Assembly (NCBI GenBank): GCA_014529385.2
Contig: CM043963.1
Coordinates: forward strand, 103,026,912-103,090,911
Direction of reading: 5' to 3'
Source of the DNA: Adiantum capillus-veneris
Taxonomy: Eukaryota > Streptophyta > Polypodiopsida > Polypodiales > Pteridaceae
DNA: 64,000 nt
Shown: positions 54,355-64,000 of the stretch, piece after piece
Position numbering within the stretch: the first letter of the stretch is position 1
Layout: every line of letters starts with the position of its first letter
Translations under genes and position numbers: made by a program
Notes under the pieces: model-generated
The model's input: the letters and a program-made list of their open reading frames with translations, nothing else
Told to the model about the DNA's origin: nothing
Database searches by the model: none

Positions 54355-54475
54355 TATGTCCATCGCTTAACCAGCAGATGTGGACATTCACACCGCATAG
54401 AACGCAAGACATGGGTTCCCACCGCTTAACCAGCAGACGTGGGTATCCACCGCTTAACCAGCAGATGTGGATTCA
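54355..54475. repeat. Short tandem motif in H LTR
   Basis: Three to four copies of 'CACCGCTTAACCAGCAGA' followed by a/cGTGG, spaced 30-60 bases apart. The same block is in the right LTR at 60820-60930. It may be a family-specific enhancer-like repeat. Confidence 0.6.
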
Positions 54476-54654
54476 AGAGCCCTTAACCAGGAGCTCTGCC
54501 CCCTGTGGATCAGGAGGGGGTTCGGACTAGTATCAACATTGGAAATAGAAATGGACAGGCCAAGCTAAATTTTCCCTAGCAAACATTCTTTCCTATCTCA
54601 AACAGTATATCCAACAATCATTCTTTCCTACTTGAAAATCAAATATATTTCAAT

Positions 54655-54909
54655 TCAAATGTCGTGATCTCCATTGGATTTCTCTAATATGTTTAGGGAT
54701 ATGTTCTTTCCTAACTTATCGAATGCAATGTTAAATTGAGCAAAACATGAATTAAAAATGTGACCTACCTCCGCAATTTCCTCATCATTGCTCCGTGAGT
54801 TGGCCGGTGCTTGGTCGACCATGGGAGATTTTCCCTTCTGATGTGTGTTGCTTGTCCCAACCTCGCGGTCGTGGGAACCACCAAAACGAGTTCTCTTTAC
54901 CAGGGCCAT
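54655..54909 (-). CDS. Small conserved ORF in H LTR (84 codons), unknown
   Basis: This minus-strand frame begins 'MALVKRTRFGGSHDREVGTS' and ends 'LNILEKSNGDHDI'. The right LTR has a full-length copy (61112-61366) with only a few substitutions. No domain is recognised. Both copies start with ATG and end at the same stop. LTRs are identical at insertion, so conservation alone is weak evidence of coding. Confidence 0.25.
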   Translation of the reverse strand: MALVKRTRFGGSHDREVGTSNTHQKGKSPMVDQAPANSRSNDEEIAEVGHIFNSCFAQFNIAFDKLGKNISLNILEKSNGDHDI

Positions 54910-55809
54910 ATTATACTCACTACTTAAATTGACAACTTGGAAAAAGAGAGCTAATATTCAAGAGTACATATGACCAAAATGACGGATTAGTCTCAATAAG
55001 CAAACTCCTTTATACGAGAGGTTTGATTACTTCAAGACATAGAGATTTCTGATAGCCCCTTACTTGTTCTATGGGAATTGGCCCAAGGTTAATTATTTGG
55101 CCTAGGTAATTAAGAATTTCACATTTCTACTTGATCTATTTACTAGAGATGAATTAGGCATGCTTAATCACTTCCTAACGCAAGTAGAGATTTGCATATT
55201 TACCGCATGCATAGGTGAGAGGATTCCTTTTTTCTAGTGGATTAATTGTGGAATTAATTACACTAATTACATCCTAATATTTGAACAAATTGAATCTAAA
55301 CATAGCTATATAAACATTGTGTGGTAATAGAATGAAACAGACTAACCTTACCACATTGCTAGTTTGATTCTATCATCATTAACTATAATGACTTAGTGGA
55401 TAATTCTCTTATTGCTAATCATACATTAATCTATGATTAAGAGAGGTGAATTGTTTGCATAATTGACAATTAGAATTAATAATGTGTAATCGAATAATCA
55501 TATAGCAATTTAGAGAGTGTCTAATGAGAAATTTAACTGTGATTATGCATACTAGCAGCGGAATTATGAGAACCATAGAAGGAATTATAACATAACGTGA
55601 AATTAGCTTTATGTTATCGTAGTTTGGGCTGAATTTGAATCAATTTGCTGATCCAAAGTAGCTTCTTGTGGCGAGAATTGGGCAGCACTTCCGTCTTTTG
55701 CTCCTTCTCCAAAGGCTATGTGTGCCGGCAACACCTCCCCAAGGTGTGTGTGTGTATATACTGAATGTGTGTGTGAGAATATATGTGCTTGTGTATGTGT
55801 GAGAATGCT

Positions 55810-55817
55810 CTTATATA
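55810..55817 (-). promoter_or_regulatory. TATA box in left H LTR
   Basis: Read on the minus strand, TATATAAG. It matches the orientation of the gag inside. The right copy is at 62273-62280. Confidence 0.5.
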
Positions 55818-56612
55818 GGCTCACAAGCTCAAAATTTCGAAATCACCTGCTATGCTGGTCTGGAGTCCACTCAAGCCTTCATGGACAGGGTTACTTGCAT
55901 GGGGTGCATGGGCTACAAAGTGTCCAGTTTGCTATTCTAACTCACTCACTCACTATCTCTAAAGCTAGGAAAGTAGCCCACAATCCTAGAGCCGGTTCCC
56001 ACACAGCCCCTGAGTCCCGGTGCCTCCCCGCACAACTTTAGGAAAATTTAATTTTAACCTAAGATGGGCAATACGAATCAGAATTTAATGCCGAAACTTG
56101 CTATACTAAGCTCTAACTAAGGTGTATTAACCTGGGTACCTGCCATATTTAGCAGCCCCCGACGTCCGTAAATGCTTTTTTTACAAATTTGGGGTGCGCG
56201 TGCAGTTTTTTGAGACGATCAAAACTGACGGGTCGGGTGACCAAAAACTTACTATTGTTGGAAAATTTCCACAAAAATTGTTTTAATTCACTTTTGGAAG
56301 CTTTATGACATCCTAAACATCATGGCATAGACAAATTTTAAAAAACTTCTAAAAATAGTAACTTTTTCCATTATGATTGTTTCATGGTACAATGGTGTTC
56401 TTTTAGCTCGGGATCGGAGACCTTATATCCTCTCCAACGTGAAAAATTTGAGATGTCCTCATCTCAAGAATACATATGGATAAACTCTATGCCAACTACT
56501 TAGGTACATATATCTTTTGTCTAAAGTAAAGACATCCTTTGATAATAGAATAGTCTTTAGCTTTATGTGTTTTATTCTACTGAACTTTGATGAGATCCTG
56601 GTGCTTGAATTA

Positions 56613-57580
56613 TTACTCACTAGGATTAGCAGTTGCAGCATATAGAGCTGCTCTCTCATCAGCTTCGTCACCCATAGTTGGTAATCTCACTTCGGCATTA
56701 GCGAAAGCTCCGCTTCCTTGTCCTATGTTTCCTCTTCCTCGGCCCCCTCTTCCGTTTGGTTGACCTCGCCCGTCGATGTTTAGAGGTACATTATTAGCAC
56801 CGGATGTTTGGGAAATCCTTTTTGGACATCGTCTTTTGTAATGTCCATACTCCTGGCACTCAAAACATCTTACGTTGGGAAACTCGGTAGCTGCCGTAGT
56901 AGCTACTACCAGACGATGGTCGTATGCAGGGTTGATTGGTCTGTTACTCCAGTTGTCTGGCCTGGCTCTCTTTGACAAATAGTATTCACTATCTTGGGTA
57001 GTCCTCTGAATCTCTTTAGCTAACGGTTTGGCCCTTAGCAAGGCATCTTGCAGAGTTGCTGGCCTGAGAGCTTCTAGTCGGTTGTTCAAGGGGTCAATGA
57101 GTCCTTGGCAGAACCGTGCTACTTGCTGTTCCAATGTCATCCTAGGAGCATATCTCCAAAGTGTGACAAACTTCGATTAGTATTCTTTGACGAAAGAAGT
57201 CAACTGTCGAAGTGAGAAAAACTCATTCATCTTCAAGGCTTTGTGAGCAGGTAGTAAGCATCTCTCCATCACAGCAGCCTTGATGTCCTCCCATGACTGG
57301 GAAGATCCCTTGATATCCAAGTCCCTACAATGTTGTTTTCACCAGATCTTGGCATCGCCAGACAAGCGAAACATCGCAAGCATGGTTTGGTTCTCAGGTT
57401 GAGTTCCCGTAGCTTCGAAATAGTCATCCATTGCTTCCATCCATACTTTTGCATCTCTCTCCACATTAACCCCTTCGCCTTTAAAGCTTGGAGGATGAGC
57501 TTGCTTAAGGAGAAGCTTTTTCTCCTGAACGGAAGTATATAGCGCAGTAGACGGTACCTATCCAATGATATAAAACTCAT
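56613..57580 (-). pseudogene. Gag of element H (only coding region)
   Basis: Reading leftwards from 57580, the capsid region is spread over two frames: 'RLSGDAKIWWK'-like sequence near 57350, then 'MTLEQQVARFCQGLIDPLNN' and 'RLEALRPATLQDAL' in the clean 175-codon frame 57140-56613. An intact CCHC knuckle CFECQEYGHYKRRC lies at about 56825-56866, followed by a Gly/Arg-rich tail ('RGGRGRGNIGQGSG'). It ends at a stop just before the purine tract and LTR, with no protease or RT. It is of the same gag type as element B. Confidence 0.82.
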
Positions 57581-58051
57581 TACTATAGCACTCTTCTCAT
57601 ATGAACCTAGGCTTTTCCATACTCAAGAAGAAATTTAACTTTTTGGGCTTAACCAGCCTACTTAATTTGTACAACTATCACAAAGGATTCAACCATCCCA
57701 CCATTAGTTTAAATTCCATTGAATACATCCAAAATTTTCAGATAAATAATGATAAAAACTTTACTCTAGAGCTTTGATCCATACTTATAACTTTATGTAC
57801 ATCAACAGGCTACCTGCCCGTAGCACTAGTCGCACCAACGACTTCTCAAAAAACATCATGTGGAACCCACTGAATCCCAACAAGCTCAATGAGTAAAAAT
57901 CTTTAACATCACTCAGGAGACAATCCACTAGACAAATCCAATGTCATTATTCTGGGAAACATCATGCTCAAGCTCGGAGTACGAGCAATCCAACTATACC
58001 TTATTTTTAAAAAAATTCAAACAACATCATTTTCCAGTTCGTAAACCTATG
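57581..58051 (-). other. Leader of H gag, no gene seen
   Basis: An AT-rich stretch between the gag start and the primer-site-like sequence. No domain is visible in any frame. Confidence 0.4.
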
Positions 58052-58063
58052 GCCCTGATACCA
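58052..58063 (-). promoter_or_regulatory. Initiator-tRNA-Met primer-site-like sequence
   Basis: On the minus strand TGGTATCAGGGC, one base after a CA, and one mismatch from the plant consensus TGGTATCAGAGC. It is 2.1 kb away from the right H LTR, so either the region 58065-60141 is a second LTR or insertion, or the gag unit was captured with its own primer site. Confidence 0.55.
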
Positions 58064-58064
58064 G

Positions 58065-60141
58065 TGAGTGGCACAAAATGGTAACCATATTTTCGCAACA
58101 TTTGTCAGCCTACAACGTCCTCTTCCTCATATGTGTATATATTTTTCTACGCTATTAAGTTATCTAGAGTAAATTCCCCCTCTTCGTTTAACCTTTGTGG
58201 CGACACATACATTATACTCTTCCCAAAAATGTCACCTTAGTCATATATTTATATTACCACCCTTTTCTTTTTTGCTTTGTAAATAGAATAAGCATACAAT
58301 AACCAACTATATACCCCCAAACTTTCTTACCTCTTGTGAATTAGTAGTAGAAAAATAATATATCCATCTTCCACCCCATATAGATAAATTCCCATGGAAA
58401 TCAACTCTCCACTTGTCTTTACCAAAGATTATGGTCCCTCTCTACAAGTCTGCTATGCCCCCTACATAGGTGGCCCAATATCTCTTAAGAATATACATAT
58501 AGTTTCTCTCCTTTCAAAAAGACTCCAATTGTATATTCTTTTCACAAGAAAATAATATTGGGCCCTCCTCTATTTGTTTAAGCACCATAGTCTTTTGAAA
58601 AAGCATGATTTCCCTTGGATGCATACAAGCAAAGGGCCCATACAAGAAGACTTGGAAGAAAAAGGTTCCCTAGCCTAGTGTGGACCTTCCAAACCCAATT
58701 CCTTGGTGCATGAGCGTGAAGAATAGTCCAAATTCATATCAAACGTGTTGAGAAGGTCAATTTTGCCTTTTGAAGCATGTCATTCCGAGCTACAGGTAAA
58801 AAGTTATGGTCAAAATAGTGTAAATCTGTCAGATTCGCAGCAAAAGGGAACTGTGAATCAAGTAAATCAAGAGGGTGAGATCTTATTTTTCCCCTACTCA
58901 TATTCTAAAAGAGCAATGAGTGTTCAAGGTCACTTGCATGTGATGGGACCAACCTAAAGATGCTTTCTAAATGCCAAGACAGACAAGTTGAGATACCCCG
59001 CAGGAGCCACCCGTAGGGCCTCATGGTGGGGCCCACCTACATTATGCACCCCTATGGAGCCTTCACGGTCTAAAATGATATTTTTGGTGAATAAATAGTC
59101 CCTTTTATGTTCAATATTCAATGAGTGGTCAAAGGACACTTAATTAGGTCTAATCACTTACTCTAATTAAGTGTCGCATAATCCCACTCCTACACAACTA
59201 TAAATAGCCCCCCTTGGAGAGACTCAAGGACACACACCTATATTTTCAACTTCATGTTGTTTCTTGATCAATAGTAGAGAAAACCCCAACTCTCCCTCTT
59301 TCACATCCTCCCTCCTAACCCTCCTCTTTGGAGGAAGTGCAACTCTATTCTCCACTCTTTCCATTCTACAATCTCTTACTCCATCAACCCAATAAATCAT
59401 TTGTAGCACCTCAATAACTTGTAAATACATCATGATCTCTCTCATGGTTATGTTAATGATCATGAAATCATCTTCAAAACTTTTAAGTGTCCCAATTCGT
59501 GATGGTTAGCCAGCGTCTGTCCTCCCCTTAAAAGGTGTGCGAGAAATCAAGTAAGTGTTCTATTCTCAATTTACCATTGGTTTGTTTCTCCACACTTATT
59601 CAATTGGTCTAAAGAAATTTCTCACTCCAACTCTCTTTTGCTTCATTACATATGCATGTGGCTACCTCTCATGGTGATTTTATTTGTGTCACGGCATTGC
59701 ATAGATGGAGATGAGCTCTCTATGCAAAGTGTGTTAGTTTGATGTAAGTGATTCTCTTGTGTGTTTGAGAGGCAAGTCTTGTGCGCATGATTTTTTGATG
59801 AGTGCTTGAGAGAGGAAGATTTTGGATGTATTATGGGTATTCTTATGGGGAGAAGGTGAATGCTATTCCACAAATTGCATATTTCATTTTGATGCACGGC
59901 ATTGGGTTGCATAATCGTTGATGGTGTTCAAGTGTCCAAAGTGTATATAGAGTAGGGGGGTTTTCAAAGTGTGCTGCTTGAGTGGGTGAGTGCAAGTGTT
60001 ATTTTGATTGGTTTCCTTCTCCACTCCCAAAAGAAGGTGGTGCCCCAAGTAGTGTGTGTACCTCTTTACGAACATTTTGTTAGGGTAGGCCCATTGGTTT
60101 GGGTTTAGAGGCCCCATTTCAAAAAGCTCGCCCTCACCAGG
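58065..60141. other. Non-coding internal region of H with promoter-like element
   Basis: I see no coding domain in these 2.1 kb. A plus-strand TATA box (CTATAAATAG, about 59202) with CT-rich downstream sequence resembles an LTR promoter. Next to the right H LTR, the minus-strand sequence TGGTGAGGGCGAGC (60126-60139) is a possible primer site of H proper. The block may be an LTR of another element nested in H, but I found no target duplication. Confidence 0.35.
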
Positions 60142-62785
60142 TGTGAGGTCCCCACCCCGTCGTCTCAAACGATGGATCTGATGGTAAACCTGGTGGTCAC
60201 TAGATCTACAGCGGAAGCAAACAAAGTGGTTTATGGTTCATCTAGCGGACGATCTCTCATCAGAAAGTGAGTCGAGTTCGAGCCTACTAGCATCGAGAAC
60301 TAGTTTCACCCCGCAGGGGAAGCGTGATTAACTTATCTAGCGATCCTAAGACCCACCTTCCAAGAGAAGAGAAGTCCTGAGTTCCTTTTTCCCCATGTTT
60401 CAGAGGCAGGTACACTTGAGGCTTCGCCGCTCTTGGGGCAATGAGTAATACTAGAGTCGATTTATAACACTATGGGGACGAAGAGTTCCCGACTAATCGG
60501 GACCACCCTTCTCATAGGCATTGGCAACCCAAGCCAAGCCCCCACTTTCCACCCCATACTCACACTTCCTTTGTGTGTCCTAATTACTACCACAATGGTT
60601 GTTCAACATATAAGTTCCTTGATTAGGTTCAGATTCACAAGGTTTATTAAGACAACCCTTCAAGCAATATTGCAAAGCGGCACCAAGATAGTAACTCTAG
60701 TAAAAATTTTACTCAAAACTTATTCATTAAAATTCCAATTTTCTGGAGGTACAACATCCCCCCTCCAACGAAAGTTTACTCCTTCTGTTGTCGCCTAGCT
60801 GCCCATACAACTAGGTATGTCCACCGCTTAACCAGCAGACGTGGACATTCCCACCGCATAGAACGCAAGACGTGGGTTCCCATCGGTTAACCAATAGACG
60901 TGGGTATCCACCGCTTAACCAGACATGCATTCAAGAGCCCTTAACCAGGAGCTCTCCCCCTGTGATCAATGGGGGGTTCGGACTAGTATCAACATTGGAA
61001 ACAGAAATGAACAGGGCGAGCTAAATTTTCCCTAGCAAACATTCTTTCCTATCTCAAACAGTATATCCAACAATCATTCTTTCCTACTTGGAAATCAAAA
61101 TATATTTCAACTCAAATGCCGTGATCTCCGTTGGATTTCTCCAACATGTTTAGGGATATGTTCTTTCCTAACTTATCGAATGCAATGTTAAATTGAGCAA
61201 AACATGAATTAAAAATGTGACCTACCTCCGCAATTTTCTCATCATTGCTCCGTGAGTTTGCCGGTACTTGGTCGACCATGGGAGCTTTTCCCTTTCCATG
61301 TGTGTTGCTTGTCCCAGCCTCGCGGTCATGGGAACCACCGAAACGAGTTCTCTTTATCGGGGCCATATTATACTCACTACTTAAATTGACAACTTGGAAA
61401 AAGAGAGCTAATATTCAAGAGTATATACCACCAAAATTACGGATTAGTTTCAATAAGCAAACTCCTTTATACGAGAGGTTTGATTACTTCAAGACATAGA
61501 GATTTCTGATAGCCCCTTACTTGTTCTATGGGAATTGGCCTTAAGGTTAATTATTTGGCCTAGGTAATTAAGAATTTCACATTTCTACTTGATCTATTTA
61601 CTAGAGATGAATTAGACATGCTTAATGACTTCCTAATGCAAGTAGAGATTTGCAAATTTAACGCATGCATAGGTGAGAGGATTCCTTTTTCCTAGTGGAT
61701 TAATTATGGAATTAATTACACTAATTACATCCTAATATTTGAACAAATTGAATCTAAACATAGCTATATAAACATTGTGTGGTAATAGAATGAAATAGAC
61801 TAACCTTACCACATTGCTGGCTGGATTCTATCATTCATTAACTATAATGACTTAGTGGATAATTCTCTTATTGCTAATCATGCATTAATCTATGATGAGG
61901 AGAGGTTAATTGTTTGCATAATTGAGAATTAGAATTAATAATGTGTAATTGAATAATCATATAGCAATTTAGAGAGTGTCTAATGAGAAATTTAACTGTG
62001 ATTATGCATACTAGCAGCGGAATTATGAGAACCATAGAAGGAATTATAACATAACGTGAAATTAGCTTTATGTTACCGTAGTTTGGGCTGCATTTGAATC
62101 AATTTGGTGATCCAAAGGAGCTTCTTGTGGCGAGAATTGGGCAGCACTTCCGTCTTTTGCTCCTTCTCCAAAGGCTATGTGTGCCGGCAGCACCTCCCCA
62201 AGGTGTGTGTGTGTGTGTGTGTACTGAATGTGTGTGTGAGAATATATGTGCTTGTGTATGTGTGAGAATGGTCTTATATAGGCTCACAAGCTCAAAATTT
62301 TGAAATCACCTGCTATGCTGGTCTAGAGTCCGGGTCTAGAGTCCACTGCCTTCATGGACAGGGTTACTTGCATGGGGTGCATGGGCTGCAAAGTGTCCCG
62401 TTTGCTATTCTAACTCACTCACTCACTATCTCTCAAGTTGGGAAAGTAGCCCACGAGCCCTATCTGTGTGTGAGGGCGCCTTCTACGTGCCATATCAACT
62501 CAGCAGTGTCCTGGAGCCGATTCGCACACAGCCCTAGAGTCTCAAATTTGGGATACGGGTGCAGTTTTTGAGACGATCAAAACTGACGGGTCAGGTGACC
62601 AAAAACTTAGTATTTTTGGAAAATTTCCACAAAAATTATTTTAATTCACTTTTGGAAGCTTTATGACATTCTAAACATCATGGCATTGACAGATTTTGAA
62701 AAACTGCTAAAAATAGTAACTTTTTTCATTATGATTGTTTCATGGTACAATGGTGTTCTTTTAGCTCGAGATAAGAGACCTTACA
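60142..62785 (-). repeat. Right (5') LTR of element H
   Basis: 2,644 bases matching the left LTR without the 759-base insertion; the empty site AGACAACCC is at 60650-60658. Minus-strand TATA box TATATAAG at 62273-62280. A (GT)n tract near 62203 is longer than in the left copy. Confidence 0.82.
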
Positions 62786-63495
62786 TCGAGGCATGGCATT
62801 CTGTAGGAAAATCGCAAAGACCTTGAGAAGATATTGGATGGAGCGAGGAGCCAGGTACACTAAGTTGGACCACTCGCTAGTCAAAACTGCAATTTTTTTT
62901 GTTATCACATGTGGCAGGAGCATATGCTCATCTCACAAGGTTGGGAATGAGGCAAGGGGTGCTGGATGCAGGTATCATCAAGTTTGTGATATGGGATTTG
63001 GGGCAGGCTGTCTACACAACACTCGACTATCCAGATGTGTATGCCAAATGTGGCTTCTAGCAGAGCGAGGATGGCTTTCCACCATATTGGTCGAGGTGTG
63101 ATGGTGTACATGTGCTTTCTATATGGATGTTGATGTGTATAAGTCTGCAAGCTTGAAGATAAACGGGGATATTGCAAGGATTGGATAGGAATTTGAGTGT
63201 CGATTGTTATTGGACTGCCTATATGTCACATAGTGCTCTACAATATTATAGATGGGGCCTATCTGAATCTACTTTGCAATCGGATCTATCTAGTCAAGGT
63301 TGGTCGGGATTGGGCTTGGACAATAATTGTTTGCAGATTGTGTATCGTGGTGTGTGTTTGCTACGGGATAGGGGTGTTGTGAGATCATTGATCTATATAG
63401 AGGAATCGAGTTTATGTGCTGGTGGTTTTCCCATTTCCCCCTTTCCATGTTGTGGTGCCCCCACGGAGGACCCACTGATTGCTTCCTAACAAGGT
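62786..63495 (+). repeat. Element G second LTR, remainder
   Basis: It resumes at the TCGAG target duplication and matches 41063-41371 and then 50246-50985 (with the gaps described above). TATA box CTATATAGAG at about 63401. It is followed at once by a second gag start. Confidence 0.75.
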
Positions 63496-63509
63496 GTTCT
63501 TGAGTCAAG

Positions 63510-64000
63510 ATGAAGCAGGAGTTTGGGCCAGTGTTCAAAGGAGATGAGGATGCAGATGATTGGCTTGCAGATTTTGAGCTATTTATGCTGAAACTACTAC
63601 GGATGCCAGGGGATGAAGCAAAGCTCCAAACTCTACCTTTGTTGCTGCGAGGTAAAGCAAAAGTTTGGTTTTATGTCTTAGAAGATGTGCACAAGCAGAC
63701 TTGGATCGGGTTTCGCGAGCAATTCTTACAAAGGTATCGAAAGGTGGTGTCGGCTTCGGAAGCAGATGCAAAGATCAAAGACTTGCAGCAGGACGTAAGT
63801 GTAGGTTTTGATGTTTTTGTTGCTAAATTTGAAGCTTATTGGGGGGATTTGGTGGCTGCTACCCAAGCAATCAATGTGGGATATTTGAAGCTTGAAAGGT
63901 TTCTATCCTGCTTGCATCCCTTTTTTCGTGAGAGAGTGGAGTATGAAGATCCAAGGACCTTTGATGAGGCTGTCAGAGTTGCTAGAGCAAAGAGCCAAAA
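63510..64000 (+). CDS. Gag-like protein of element G, second copy (runs off window)
   Basis: From ATG 63510 the frame is open to the window edge (about 163 codons) and matches the first copy at 51000 nearly residue for residue: 'MKQEFGPVFKGDEDADDWLA', 'LRGKAKVWFYVLEDVHKQTW', 'VEYEDPRTFDEAVRVARAKS'. Substitutions are scattered and none makes a stop. The LTR-gag-LTR-gag order means either a tandem element, as made by unequal recombination between LTRs, or two neighbouring insertions. Confidence 0.8.
   Translation, partial: MKQEFGPVFKGDEDADDWLADFELFMLKLLRMPGDEAKLQTLPLLLRGKAKVWFYVLEDVHKQTWIGFREQFLQRYRKVVSASEADAKIKDLQQDVSVGFDVFVAKFEAYWGDLVAATQAINVGYLKLERFLSCLHPFFRERVEYEDPRTFDEAVRVARAKSQ

Larger units (their letters stand above)
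52913..56427 (-). repeat. Left (3') LTR of element H
   Basis: 3,515 bases including a 759-base secondary insertion; about 2.75 kb without it, close to the 2.64 kb right LTR. It contains tandem copies of 'CCGCTTAACCAGCAGA.GTGG' (54363-54465), GT-rich microsatellite (55744-55800) and a minus-strand TATA box at 55810-55817. Small open frames (for example 54655-54909 minus and its copy 61112-61366) are present in both LTRs but have no domain I recognise. Confidence 0.8.
52913..62785 (-). mobile_element. Element H, large gag-only LTR element nested in G LTR
   Basis: This 9,873-base element is flanked by the target duplication TCGAG (52908-52912 and 62786-62790). The long LTRs start TGTGAGGTCCCC on the plus strand and end CTTATA (left) or CTTACA (right). 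The internal region of about 3.7 kb encodes only a minus-strand gag. A minus-strand purine tract (TTGGAGAGGA) adjoins the left LTR and TATATAAG boxes face leftwards, so the element is transcribed on the minus strand. It fits the TR-GAG or LARD type of non-autonomous element. Confidence 0.85.

Noticed and set aside
54355-54475. Regularly spaced short repeats that could suggest a CRISPR array
   Set aside because: Only three to four imperfect copies with uneven spacing, in a eukaryotic LTR, with no cas genes.

Overview
This window looks like transposon-dense nuclear DNA from a land plant with a large genome. The evidence is plant-type retrotransposon primer-binding sites (tRNA-Asp and initiator tRNA-Met), two En/Spm (CACTA) transposons with plant-type TNP2 transposase genes, a chromodomain Ty3 element, and a fragment of a plant-specific metal-binding isoprenylated protein gene. 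The family mix (a DUF4100-type Ty3 element, double-finger Ty3 integrases) makes me think of a fern, bryophyte or gymnosperm rather than a grass, but that is only an impression. I see no intact host gene, rRNA, tRNA or CRISPR array. Almost everything is nested mobile elements, many broken by stop codons and frameshifts.

Layout. 1-3383: minus-strand LTR element relic with a 282-bp tandem array built around a 20-bp palindrome, a tRNA-Asp primer site and one LTR. 3384-15298: plus-strand Ty3 element A (tRNA-Asp primer site, a second palindrome-centred array, gag, protease, RT, RNase H, an integrase with two zinc-finger modules, and a second protease-like domain after the integrase). 15299-16950: G-rich non-coding DNA. 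16950-20487 and 26341-26760: minus-strand Ty3 element B, split by the structurally complete chromovirus C (20488-26340; 120-bp LTRs; target duplication AAACT). 27600-31740 and 39067-41018: Ty3 element D (DUF4100 type), split in its RNase H by CACTA-1 (31741-39066; target duplication TCT). 41019-64000: gag-only LTR element G, arranged LTR-gag-LTR-gag. Its first LTR is split by CACTA-2 (41596-49241; target duplication ATG), its second by the large LTR element H (52913-62785; target duplication TCGAG). H's left LTR itself holds a 759-bp Mutator-like insertion with a 9-bp target duplication.

The most interesting items are these. (1) Both CACTA elements carry the same captured fragment of a heavy-metal-associated isoprenylated plant protein (HIPP) gene, down to its C-terminal CaaX box. 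(2) The two CACTA copies have complementary deletions in the TNP2 gene (one lacks the DUF4218 region, the other the DUF4216 region) and share one in-frame TAG, yet both keep an intact three-exon second gene. (3) Two separate tRNA-Asp-primed elements carry roughly 285-bp tandem arrays in the same place, each unit centred on a conserved palindrome. (4) A gag-only element carries an unrecognised acidic ORF with a hydrophobic segment near its C-terminus.

All calls come from reading the sequence and remembered family motifs. No alignment, domain search or phylogeny was run.
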